Of a DNA stretch of 64,000 bases, positions 8,914 to 16,217 are shown in pieces. The position numbers and the translations under genes were made by a program. Every line of letters starts with the position of its first letter. Positions within the stretch are counted from its first letter, which is position 1. The DNA is from SG8-41 sp035456985. Lineage in GTDB: Bacteria; Pseudomonadota; Gammaproteobacteria; Burkholderiales; SG8-41. The stretch covers positions 62,001 to 126,000 of the forward strand of contig DATICE010000162.1 of assembly GCA_035456985.1 (NCBI GenBank), written 5' to 3'. The notes below the pieces were generated by a model that was not told the DNA's origin, did not search any database, and was given only the letters and a program-made list of their open reading frames with translations.

Positions 8914-9063
8914 GGTCGGGGTGCGCGTTGAACGGAAGCAACCTGCCGATTCCGCGCGCACGTCTAAACCGGCGCATTGCGTCGGGATTTGACCAATGTT
9001 ATCGGGGCGCTTGCCGCCGGGCAACGGGTGCCGGCCGGCGCGCGGCGAGAGGTAACAGCGTGC

Positions 9064-9684
9064 TTAGGCGGGCGCCCGGTAGCGGACGCCGATGATTTCG
9101 ATCTCGGCCTCGCCGGCGGGGGTGGCGAGCGTCACGACGTCGCCGCTGCGCTTCTTGAGCAGCACCCGGGCGATAGGAGACAGCCAGCTCACCTGGCCGC
9201 GCTTCACATCCACCTCATCCACCCCCACGATGGTGATGGTGCGCTCGTCGCGCCCACCGCGTACGTAGGCATAGGTGACTGTGGCGCCGAAGAATATCTG
9301 GTCGGAGTCGCCGCGCCGCACCGGATCCACCACTTCCGCGCTGTCGAGGCGCTTATTGAGATAGTGGATGCGGCGGTCGATCTCGCGCAGCCGCTTCTTG
9401 CCGTAGATGTAATCGCCGTTTTCCGAGCGATCGCCGTTGGAGGCCGCCCACTGGATGGTCTTGACGAGCTCGGGGCGCTCGGCGTCGAGAAGCTTGCTCA
9501 ATTCGGTCTTGAGCCGCGCGTAACCGAGCGGCGTGATGTAGTTCTTGGCCTCCGGTGCAGTAGCGGCCGTGGTCGCAGCGCGCCCATTGCCGTTGCGACC
9601 ATGTCCGTTGCCGTTGCGGCCATGCCCATTGCCGTTACGCCCGTTGCCGTTGCGATTACGCGAAGCTGTCGCTGACTTGCTCAT
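9064..9684 (-). CDS. greB: Transcription elongation factor GreB with N-terminal Asn/Gly repeat extension
   Basis: The C-terminal 160 residues match GreB: NYITPLGYARL, then the coiled-coil tip GDRSENGDYIYGKKRLREID, whose acidic residues stimulate RNA cleavage by stalled RNA polymerase, and the FKBP-like C-terminal domain. Residues 10-40 are a hydrophilic tail with a 7-residue repeat (GRNGNGH). The ATG at 9682-9684 is chosen because an extended -10 sits at 9727-9735, which would lie inside the gene if an earlier start were used. The total is 206 residues, longer than typical GreB (about 160-185) because of the tail. Confidence 0.92.
   Translation of the reverse strand: MSKSATASRNRNGNGRNGNGHGRNGNGHGRNGNGRAATTAATAPEAKNYITPLGYARLKTELSKLLDAERPELVKTIQWAASNGDRSENGDYIYGKKRLREIDRRIHYLNKRLDSAEVVDPVRRGDSDQIFFGATVTYAYVRGGRDERTITIVGVDEVDVKRGQVSWLSPIARVLLKKRSGDVVTLATPAGEAEIEIIGVRYRAPA
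9577..9660 (-). repeat. 21-bp-period coding repeat in greB
   Basis: About three and a half degenerate copies of a 21-nt unit encode the heptad GRNGNGH near the GreB N-terminus. The period is exactly 7 codons and the repeat stays in frame, so copy-number change would alter only tail length. It is a low-complexity linker, not a CRISPR or intergenic repeat. Confidence 0.7.
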
Positions 9685-9726
9685 GGTGGGTGTGAGTGCG
9701 GTACGTTTCGAGCGGGGGAGCCTCAT

Positions 9727-9735
9727 AGTATAGCA
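9727..9735 (-). promoter_or_regulatory. Extended -10 promoter element for greB
   Basis: On the minus strand the sequence TGCTATACT has an extended -10 (TGn) joined to TATACT at 9727-9732. A poor -35 (TCGCCA) lies 18 nt upstream. Transcription would start near 9720, leaving a leader of about 36 nt to the chosen greB ATG. Confidence 0.45.
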
Positions 9736-9803
9736 AAAACAACGTATTACTGGCGATAGCTTGGGCGATGCTCCAGAACCCCGCCCAAACGAAGGGTTCT
9801 TAA

Positions 9804-9832
9804 TTGTCGCTGCCGATTTCATATTGTAAAAT
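9804..9832 (+). promoter_or_regulatory. Sigma-70 promoter of the iclR-family gene
   Basis: TTGTCG at 9804-9809 and TAAAAT at 9827-9832 are separated by 17 nt, a good match to a housekeeping promoter. The predicted start near 9839 gives a short leader to the GTG at 9863. It lies back to back with the greB promoter. Confidence 0.55.
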
Positions 9833-9862
9833 CGACCCCCAAAACCAATTCAACCCCCTGCC

Positions 9863-10633
9863 GTGACAAGAGAAAAAGAGACCCGGTCCTCGATCCAGGT
9901 CATCGATCGCATGATGAGTCTGCTCGGGGCCCTTTCCCGCCATGGCTCCCCGGTCAACCTCAAGCAGCTCGCCACCGAGACGCGGCTGCACCCCTCCACC
10001 GCGCACCGCATCCTCTCCGTGATGGTGGGCAGCCGGCTGGTGGACCGGATCGAGCCGGGCACCTACCGCCTCGGGATCCGGCTGCTCGAGCTCGGCAGTC
10101 TGGTCAAATCGCGGATCAGCGTGCGCCAGGAAGCCCTGCCGCACATGCAGAGCCTGCAACAGGAGCTGGGTGAAACAATCAACCTGTCGGTGCGCCACGA
10201 TGACGAGGTCGTTTATGTCGAGCGCATCTCCGGCAACAACTCGATGATGCGAGTCGTGCAGATCATCGGTGCCCGCGCGCCGCTGCACATCACGGCAGTG
10301 GGCAAGATCTTCCTCGCCGAGGACAGCCCCGGGAAGTGCGCCGAATACGCGCGGCGTACCGGCTTGCCGCGCTACACCGACAATACGCTGACCGATGCCG
10401 ATGCCCTCGCAAAGGAACTCGAGAAGGTCCGCCGCCAGGGCTACGCCTCCGACAACGAGGAGGCCGAGAAGGGGGTTTCCTGCCTTGGCGCCGGCATCCA
10501 CAACGACGAAGGCCGCCTCGTCGCCGGCCTCTCCGTCTCCGCGCCCTCCGACCGGCTCAACAAAGCATGGGCTACCCAGGTGCGCCAGACCGCTGAGAAG
10601 ATCTCGCGGGCCATCGGCCACCCGATCCGGTGA
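9863..10633 (+). CDS. IclR family transcriptional regulator
   Basis: A 256-residue regulator: N-terminal winged helix-turn-helix (about 10-70, NLKQLATETRLHPSTAHRIL) and a C-terminal IclR effector-binding domain (about 80-250, with LHITAVGKIFLAE and GVSCLGAGIHNDEG). IclR proteins control catabolic operons in response to small carboxylates. It starts with GTG and is followed 7 nt later by the exonuclease/GIY-YIG gene, which is unlikely to be its target. Possible targets include the hydroxy-acid operon to its left, but no operator is obvious and this is only a guess. Confidence 0.9.
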   Translation: MTREKETRSSIQVIDRMMSLLGALSRHGSPVNLKQLATETRLHPSTAHRILSVMVGSRLVDRIEPGTYRLGIRLLELGSLVKSRISVRQEALPHMQSLQQELGETINLSVRHDDEVVYVERISGNNSMMRVVQIIGARAPLHITAVGKIFLAEDSPGKCAEYARRTGLPRYTDNTLTDADALAKELEKVRRQGYASDNEEAEKGVSCLGAGIHNDEGRLVAGLSVSAPSDRLNKAWATQVRQTAEKISRAIGHPIR

Positions 10634-10640
10634 CTGGCCG

Positions 10641-12035
10641 GTGCTCGACCAGCCCCTCGTCATCCTCGATCTCGAGACCACCGGCGCCAACGCCGTGTAC
10701 GACCGCATCACCGAAGTAGGCCTCGTCGAGGTGGGGCCGGGACGGAGCGTTGCCGAGTGGTCCACGCTGGTGAATCCGGGCACCCGGATACCGCCGGCGA
10801 TCCAGTCGCTCACCGGCATCACGGATGACATGGTTGCGCTCGCCCCCTCGTTCGCGGAGATCGCGCCGAACCTGCTCGCGCGGCTCGAGGGAAAGCTGCT
10901 GGTCGCGCACAATGCCCGTTTCGATTATGGATTCCTCCGGAATGAGTTCCGCCGAGCCGGGTTGCGCTACTCAAGCCGCGTGCTGTGCACGGTCAAGCTT
11001 TCGCGCCGGCTCTTCCCGCGCGAGGTGCGTCACAACCTCGATGCGCTGATGGCGCGTCACGGCCTGGAGTGCGAGGCGCGCCACCGTGCGCTCGGCGACG
11101 CGCGCGCGGTGTGGCAGCTCCTGACGCGCTGGCGCAACGAGGTCGCGCCCGACGCCGTCGCCGGCGCGGTAGATGCCCTGGTCCGGGCGCCCACTGTCCC
11201 TGCAGGACTGGCGGAAGGCGCGCTCGACGACATTCCGGAAGTCCCAGGCGTCTATCTTTTCTACGGAGATAACGGCGCGGCGCTCTACGTGGGCAAGAGC
11301 ATCAACCTGCGCTCGCGCGTGCTGGCGCATTTTGCGGGCGACCACCGCGACGCCCGGGACATGAAGATCGCGCAGCAGGTAAAGCGGGTGGACTGGACCG
11401 AGACCGCCGGCGAGCTGGGCGCGCTGATCGAGGAGTCGCGGCTGGTGAAGAGCCTTGCCCCTGTCTATAACCGCCGACTGCGGCGCCCGGCGGAGCTCTG
11501 CGCCTGGCACTGGCGGGCCGAGGAGCTGCTCGTTCCCCCCCGGCTGGTTGGCGTGGACGACCTGGGGCAGGTACGGTTCGATGATCTCCACGGGCTGTTC
11601 CGCTCGCGGGCCGCGGCGCTCGAGGCGTTGCGGGAAATTGCCACTGCGCACCAGCTCTGCCCCATTGTCCTCGGCCTGGAGAAAGGCAAGGGCCCCTGCT
11701 TTGCCCACCAGCTCAAGCGCTGCCGCGGCGCCTGCGTCGGGAAGGAATCGCGCACCGCTCACGCGCTGCGGCTCGCCACCGCGCTCGCGCAGTTGCGGAT
11801 GCGGCCATGGCCGTTCAAGGGTCGGATAGGGGTGCGCGAGAATGGCGCGGCGCGGGAAGATATCATCGTTCTCGACCGCTGGTGCTATCTCGGCACCGTG
11901 CGCTCCGAAGCCGAGCTGAGCGAGCTGGAAGGCCGGTGCCCGCCGGCGGCGTTCGATCTCGACACTTACAAGATTCTGACGCGCTACTTTGCGCGTCCAC
12001 GCGGCGACTACACGGTCATCGAGCTCGCGGCATGA
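10641..12035 (+). CDS. DnaQ-type 3'-5' exonuclease fused to a UvrC/Cho-like GIY-YIG nuclease
   Basis: A 464-residue fusion starting at a GTG (10641). The N-terminal DEDDh exonuclease domain has ILDLETTG, VAHNARFDYGFL and HRALGDARAVW (residues about 5-175). The GIY-YIG domain has GVYLFYGDNGAALYVGKS followed by NLRSRV (about 200-290). The C-terminal part carries a cysteine group, CPIVLG...PCFAHQLKRCRGAC, like the UvrC/Cho family. Such fusions are known and are thought to act in nucleotide excision or damage processing, with one domain nicking and the other trimming. It is encoded just after iclR, probably on the same transcript. Confidence 0.85.
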   Translation: MLDQPLVILDLETTGANAVYDRITEVGLVEVGPGRSVAEWSTLVNPGTRIPPAIQSLTGITDDMVALAPSFAEIAPNLLARLEGKLLVAHNARFDYGFLRNEFRRAGLRYSSRVLCTVKLSRRLFPREVRHNLDALMARHGLECEARHRALGDARAVWQLLTRWRNEVAPDAVAGAVDALVRAPTVPAGLAEGALDDIPEVPGVYLFYGDNGAALYVGKSINLRSRVLAHFAGDHRDARDMKIAQQVKRVDWTETAGELGALIEESRLVKSLAPVYNRRLRRPAELCAWHWRAEELLVPPRLVGVDDLGQVRFDDLHGLFRSRAAALEALREIATAHQLCPIVLGLEKGKGPCFAHQLKRCRGACVGKESRTAHALRLATALAQLRMRPWPFKGRIGVRENGAAREDIIVLDRWCYLGTVRSEAELSELEGRCPPAAFDLDTYKILTRYFARPRGDYTVIELAA

Positions 12036-12076
12036 ATCGAACGCGCCCGCATGCTGCAGGCGCTGGCCAAGGGAAG

Positions 12077-12102
12077 AGTTTGCGGACGGCCGTCCGCAAA
12101 CT
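12077..12102. terminator. 26-bp perfect palindrome between convergent genes
   Basis: A perfect dyad of 26 bp centred at 12089/12090 (arms AGTTTGCGGACGG and its complement) fills the gap between two convergent genes and ends right at the stop of the DUF3567 gene. It could form a strong hairpin in either transcript, though no long T tract follows. It probably acts as a bidirectional terminator or mRNA 3' stabiliser. Confidence 0.55.
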
Positions 12103-12336
12103 TCAATGAACGACCAGGGGCTGGTTCAGCAGGACGTCGAAGCTGCCGAGGAACTCGTCCACGCGCTCGACGGAAGCGTCTTCGGCGACGGCGGCCTGCA
12201 GCGAGCTGACGAACCGGTCCGCGACATCGCCCTGGAAGAACGTGCCGCGGGCGCTGCGCTTGTCCACCAGCTCGTAGCCATGCTGCGCGGGATATTCCAC
12301 CACGTAGTAGCTGTCGCTGCTATAGATGATGTTCAT
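12103..12336 (-). CDS. DUF3567 family protein
   Basis: A 77-residue protein starting MNIIYSSDSYYVVEYPAQHG and ending LGSFDVLLNQPLVVH. This is the signature of DUF3567, a small family that I recall mainly from betaproteobacteria. It has no signal peptide or membrane segment, and its function is unknown. It is monocistronic, with its own long upstream region (12337-12607) containing inverted TTCTCA/TGAGAA repeats. Confidence 0.85.
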   Translation of the reverse strand: MNIIYSSDSYYVVEYPAQHGYELVDKRSARGTFFQGDVADRFVSSLQAAVAEDASVERVDEFLGSFDVLLNQPLVVH

Positions 12337-12578
12337 CGCCGTTTACCCCTCACGCCCGAAAACAACGCTTTTCCGGGCTCTCGGGTTGACATTCTCAGCA
12401 AGACGCATTCCGACCGCAGTGATCGTTCTCACGTGTGAGAATTTGGGGGCGTAGACGGTCGATTTCAAGCAATGAACGGCCGCGTGGATGATGAGCGTCG
12501 CGCGACGAGTAGACGGCAATAGGACCAATTCCACATCGCAGGTGGGGTATTGATCACGTCACCTGCTGTTAGCTGCCC
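12337..12578. other. Intergenic region with operator-like repeats upstream of the DUF3567 gene
   Basis: About 240 bases without a convincing gene. Three half-sites of TTCTCA/TGAGAA lie at 12392-12397, 12426-12431 and 12436-12441; the last two form the dyad TTCTCAC-GT-GTGAGAA. A TTGACA also occurs at 12385-12390 on the plus strand, but no plus-strand gene follows. Regulatory function towards the DUF3567 gene is plausible. Confidence 0.4.
12426..12441. promoter_or_regulatory. 16-bp inverted repeat, candidate operator
   Basis: Perfect 7-bp arms TTCTCAC and GTGAGAA around a 2-bp centre, with an extra half-site 29 bp away. The size and symmetry suit a dimeric regulator. It lies about 90 bp upstream of the DUF3567 start codon. 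Confidence 0.35.
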
Positions 12579-12613
12579 GTTACTCGTCACTCGTCATTCG
12601 TAACTCGTCACTG
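12579..12613 (-). repeat. Stop-anchored TGACGAG-type tract at the 3' end of the EamA gene
   Basis: Read on the minus strand, the EamA stop TGA opens a tract of near repeats of TGACGAG/TTACGAA with further TGA and TAA triplets. It resembles tracts at 26646, 28227, 46176, 47077, 57976 and 61048. Confidence 0.45.
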
Positions 12614-13504
12614 CACTTTGGCGCGGCGCAACTGGCTCAGTGCGATCCCGGCAAGGATCAGCAGCAGTCCCGAATAAGCGTTCGCGCCGGGCTCCTCCCC
12701 CAGCAAAGCCACGCCGATCAGAAGGGCGACGACCGGGATACAGTAGTTGATCAGCGACATGAAGGTGGGCCCCGCAGATGCGACGAGCTTCAAATGCACG
12801 AGGGTCGCGATGGCCGTCGGGCCGATGCCGATCCAGAGGAGAATCGAAACCGCGTCCCAGCCGGGATCGAGCTGCCACGGCTGGTCCACCGCCAGTGCGA
12901 CCGGCACGCTGATCACTGCGGCAATCGCAATGATTGCGGCCGAAGCGACCATGACTTCTCCCTTGAGGGTCACGCGGATGATCACGCCGTTCGCCGCGTA
13001 GCACACTGCGCCCGCCAGCACCGCGAGCTGGGCCAGCACCTCGATCGGCGAGCCGCCCAGGCCCGCCAGAGCCGCCGGCCCCATGAGCACGACGATGCCC
13101 CCGAAGCCCAGCAGGAAGCCGAGCACGCGATCACGGGTCATGTGCTCGCCCGCGACAAAGAGATGCGCGAGCAGCAGCGTCGTGAGCGGCATGATCGCCA
13201 TGAGGATGCCGGCGAGCGCGCTGTCGATGGACTTCTGACCCCAGGTGATGAACCAGAACGGCAGGCAATTGCCCACGAATGCGAGCACGACGTACGGCAT
13301 CCACGCGCGGCCGACCGGCGGAAAGGTGTAGCCCATCGCACGGATCACTGCGACCAGGATCACCGCACCGATTACGAGCCGCGTCGCGACGAGCGTCGCC
13401 GGCGGCACGTGCGCGACGCCGAGCTTGATGAACATGAAGTTCGAGCCCCACAGCGCAACCAGCGCCGCGAGCATGGCCCAGTCCTTCAGCGCGCGCGCCG
13501 CCAT
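12608..13504 (-). CDS. EamA-domain DMT superfamily transporter
   Basis: A 298-residue inner-membrane protein with about ten hydrophobic helices arranged as two EamA repeats (for example LVALWGSNFMFIKLG at the start and NYCIPVVALLIGVALLGEE in the second half). The family includes metabolite and amino-acid exporters; the substrate cannot be read. Its GCC-rich start region overlaps nothing. It ends in the repeat tract at 12579-12613 and lies directly downstream (4 nt) of the multicopper oxidase gene, so the two may be co-transcribed. Confidence 0.9.
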   Translation of the reverse strand: MAARALKDWAMLAALVALWGSNFMFIKLGVAHVPPATLVATRLVIGAVILVAVIRAMGYTFPPVGRAWMPYVVLAFVGNCLPFWFITWGQKSIDSALAGILMAIMPLTTLLLAHLFVAGEHMTRDRVLGFLLGFGGIVVLMGPAALAGLGGSPIEVLAQLAVLAGAVCYAANGVIIRVTLKGEVMVASAAIIAIAAVISVPVALAVDQPWQLDPGWDAVSILLWIGIGPTAIATLVHLKLVASAGPTFMSLINYCIPVVALLIGVALLGEEPGANAYSGLLLILAGIALSQLRRAKVQ

Positions 13505-13508
13505 TCGT

Positions 13509-14921
13509 CTAGGCGACGCGCAACATGGCCATCATGCCCCCCGCCTGGTGCGACAGGATGTGACAATGGAACATCCAGTCGCCCGGATTGTCGGCAACGA
13601 ATGCGATATCCACCCGCTCGCGCGGCGCGAGCAGCGCCGTGTCGCGCCATTCGCGATGAGGCGTCTCCACGCCGTCACGGGCGATGATCCGGAACGCGTG
13701 GCCGTGAAGATGGATCGGGTGCGGCCATGCGGTGTCGTTCTTCAGGGAGAGCACGTAGTGGCCGTTGCGCTTGAGCGTCAGCGCTGGCCGGTGCGCATGC
13801 TCCTTGACCGCGACACCGTTGATCGTCCACGCAAGGTGGTGCTGCCGCACCAGCGCGCCGAGCGGCACCCGCTCCCCCTCGAACTGTGCCTCGCGCAACC
13901 CGCCCATGGCGCCGCCCTCAAACAGCATCTCGTGCCGCCCGGCCCGCGCCACGTCGGGCTCGGCCAGCGGATTGGGCGCGAGCGCGATCGGGTCCGCGGG
14001 CGGACGCGCGCGCAGCGGCGGCTCCGCGCTGTAGTCGAGCGCCATCAGGCGCGACTCGCCGCGGGGGTTGACTTCGTCCATCACCAGATGGCGCGAGCCC
14101 GGAGGCTGCAGGCAGTCGAGCACGAGATCCGCCCGCATCCCCGGCGCAAGCTCGATCAGTCCGCGCTCGGGCGCATGCGGCTCGACCGGCTGGCCGTCGA
14201 GCGCGATGACGCGCGGCTCGTGGCTGTTGAAGCGCAACAGGAAGATGCGCGCCACCGCGGTGTTGACAAGCCGCAGCCGGATGCGTTCGCCGCTACGCAC
14301 CCCAAACGCGCCGTCCTTCAGCGTGAACCGGCCGTTCACGGTGACGGTGTTGCCGATGCGCCCGCCGTGCGTGAGATCGAACAGGCTGTTGAAGTCCTCG
14401 CGCTGGGATGCGTCGGGGTTCAACCGGAAATCCGACAGCACCCATGTCACGTCCCGGTCCACCCGGATGGAATCGCGCTCTTCCACGATGAGCACGCCGT
14501 AGAGCCCGCGCGCGACCTGCTCGTAGCCCGCGAGATGGGGGTGATACCAGTAGGTACCGGCATCCGGCAGCGCAAACTCGTAGACGAACTCGGCGCCCGA
14601 CTCGATCGGGGGCTGCGTGACCTGCGGGACTCCGTCCATCCGGTTCGGCACCCGCACCCCGTGCCAGTGCACGGTGGTCGGCTGCGGCAGCCGGTTGGCG
14701 ACCACGATGCGCGCCGTGTCGCCCTGGCGGAATCGCAGCTCCGGAGCCGGCACCGCTCCGTTGTAGCTCCACACTTCCGTCTGCGGATACTCGGCGGGAA
14801 CGAGCTGCTGGCGCGCGACGCCCGCGGTAAGCGTCACCGAGGCCGCACGCGCAGATGCGCACCACGGTGCCGCCGCCAGGGCAGCAAGGCTTTTCAATGC
14901 GGCGCGGCGGGTGACTTTCAT
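13509..14921 (-). CDS. Tat-exported multicopper oxidase family protein
   Basis: A 470-residue cupredoxin oxidase. The ATG at 14919-14921 has AAGG 6 nt upstream and begins MKVTRRAALKSLAALAAAPW, a twin-arginine signal. Copper motifs are complete: TVHWHGVR, YWYHPH, HPIHLHGHAF and the type-1 site HCHILSHQAGGMM. The final Met matches a laccase/CueO/CopA-like T1 axial ligand. It probably oxidises Cu(I) or phenolics in the periplasm. No Met-rich copper insert is seen, so a simple laccase-like protein is more likely than CueO. It is divergent from the histidine phosphatase across 34 bp. Confidence 0.88.
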   Translation of the reverse strand: MKVTRRAALKSLAALAAAPWCASARAASVTLTAGVARQQLVPAEYPQTEVWSYNGAVPAPELRFRQGDTARIVVANRLPQPTTVHWHGVRVPNRMDGVPQVTQPPIESGAEFVYEFALPDAGTYWYHPHLAGYEQVARGLYGVLIVEERDSIRVDRDVTWVLSDFRLNPDASQREDFNSLFDLTHGGRIGNTVTVNGRFTLKDGAFGVRSGERIRLRLVNTAVARIFLLRFNSHEPRVIALDGQPVEPHAPERGLIELAPGMRADLVLDCLQPPGSRHLVMDEVNPRGESRLMALDYSAEPPLRARPPADPIALAPNPLAEPDVARAGRHEMLFEGGAMGGLREAQFEGERVPLGALVRQHHLAWTINGVAVKEHAHRPALTLKRNGHYVLSLKNDTAWPHPIHLHGHAFRIIARDGVETPHREWRDTALLAPRERVDIAFVADNPGDWMFHCHILSHQAGGMMAMLRVA

Positions 14922-14955
14922 CGGGAACCTTGCAAGCATATCATCGGGACTTGGC

Positions 14956-15630
14956 ATGGCAGAGAATTTCATGCGGCGGCAAGTTGCATGCGTTGCGGCG
15001 CTGGCTGCGTTCGCCGTCCTGTCGGTTGCCCGCGCGCCGGCGCAGCAGTTTCAGCCAGTCCCTCCGCCCGCCGCCGGCCGTAGCGCGCTTCCCGCCGGGC
15101 CGTTGCCCGGGATCGGGCTGCTGTCGGAACTGCGCAAAGGCGGCTATATCATCTACTTCCGCCACACTTCCACGGATTTCTCCCGCGATGACTCGCGCTC
15201 GCGCAGCGATGATGACTGTGACAACCAGCGTCCATTGACCGACAGAGGACGGGACGAAGCCAGGCAGATCGGGGCCGCGTTCAAAGAGCTGAAAATCCCC
15301 GTTGAGAAAGTCCTGGCGAGCCCGCGCTGCCGGACGATGGAAACCGCGCTGCTCGCATTTGGCCGCGCTGACAAGGCACGCGAGGTGCGCGGCGGGCCGG
15401 CCGCTCCTGAAAACCCCGACCGCTACGCCGGTTTGCGCCAGCTGCTCTCAACAACCGTCAAGCCCGGCGCAAACCTGGTGATCTCGAGCCATGGCAATCC
15501 CTTCTATGCCACGGCTGGAGCGCCCTACCTCGATGAAGGCGAAGCGGCGGTCATCAGGCCCCTGGGAAAGGACTTCGAGATCGTGGCGCGAGTCAAGCAC
15601 AATGCCTGGCGCGCGTTGGCAAAGAACTGA
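14956..15630 (+). CDS. Exported histidine phosphatase superfamily protein
   Basis: About 224 residues with a signal peptide (RRQVACVAALAAFAVLSVARA) and a proline-rich linker. The phosphatase domain has the N-terminal catalytic FRHTSTD motif (His nucleophile), SPRCRTMETA and the second catalytic His in ISSHGNPF. The family is diverse, so substrate prediction is not possible. The ATG at 14956 has GGGA 6 nt upstream; another ATG at 14971 is possible. It faces the UGSC selenoprotein gene tail to tail with a 38-bp gap. Confidence 0.82.
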   Translation: MAENFMRRQVACVAALAAFAVLSVARAPAQQFQPVPPPAAGRSALPAGPLPGIGLLSELRKGGYIIYFRHTSTDFSRDDSRSRSDDDCDNQRPLTDRGRDEARQIGAAFKELKIPVEKVLASPRCRTMETALLAFGRADKAREVRGGPAAPENPDRYAGLRQLLSTTVKPGANLVISSHGNPFYATAGAPYLDEGEAAVIRPLGKDFEIVARVKHNAWRALAKN

Positions 15631-15668
15631 TCTGGCTGCACATAAGATTAGCTCGTCCGGCGTGCGGT

Positions 15669-16199
15669 TCAGGCGGTGAGCTGCCTGACCATCTCATCGA
15701 CATGTTTCAGCGTGAGCGCACGCATCTCCTCGCGCGTGAGGTTGCTCACCGGGTGCGGCAACTCGATGAACGCGTGGCCGTCCATGCCCTTGCTGCGAAA
15801 CTGATAGACCGCCGCATTCCTGAACGCCTGAGTGAGGAACATCGTAGCGGGTATGCCGCGCTTCTCGAACTCCACCGTGTCGTGCACACTGCACAACGTG
15901 CACGACCCTCATCCGCCGAGGGCGGCCGCGGCCACCTGTACCTCCCGCGCCATCTCGTTTAGCAGTTTTTCGGTCGCGGGGCGGGAAAACGCCTCCTTGC
16001 GCCGGATGATGACCTTGGCCACACCGTAGCGGTCGCGCAAGACGTCTGCAACAGTCTCGAAAATAACGTCGGCCTGCTCCTTGGTATTGTCGAGCAGCCC
16101 CACGACCTTGCCGGAGAGGTCCATCGGTCGCGGAGCCAGTGCGATTCCTGTCCTCGCCCCGCCGGCGGTGGGGTCAATGAATCCCGGTTCACCCGTCAT
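15669..16199 (-). CDS. UGSC-family selenoprotein (in-frame TGA read as selenocysteine)
   Basis: A single 176-residue gene interrupted by one TGA at 15909-15911. The TGA falls exactly where the family signature U-G-S-C is expected: after residue 96 (AAAALGG) the frame continues U97-G-S-C-T-L-C-S-V-H-D, then EFEKRGIPATMFLT. Both halves stay in one frame and the C-terminal half has no sensible start or ribosome site of its own. A perfect hairpin 2 nt after the TGA fits a bacterial SECIS. UGSC proteins are a known (seleno)protein family of unknown biochemical function; the Sec/Cys pair suggests redox or reductive-lyase chemistry. AAGGAG lies 6 nt before the ATG. It is third in the operon after the PrpD-family gene and a conserved gene. 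Confidence 0.88.
15879..15908 (-). promoter_or_regulatory. Putative bacterial SECIS element downstream of the Sec UGA
   Basis: Two nucleotides after the TGA (15909-15911) the mRNA has arms GTCGTGCAC (15906-15898) and GTGCACGAC (15887-15879), perfectly complementary over 9 bp, around the 10-nt loop GTTGTGCAGT. The apical loop is 12-21 nt after the UGA and contains GU, matching the placement and loop feature of known SelB-binding hairpins such as that of fdhF. Confidence 0.75.
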
Positions 16200-16217
16200 C
16201 GGAATCTCCTTCCGCCT

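Noticed and set aside
9577..9660. CRISPR-like or intergenic tandem repeat
   Set aside because: The repeats are contiguous, have no spacers and keep the GreB reading frame.
15669..16199. Frameshift or nonsense-mutated pseudogene
   Set aside because: Only one stop interrupts a single intact frame, it is TGA, it falls on the family's Sec position, and a perfect hairpin follows. The product keeps its conserved C-terminal sequence.
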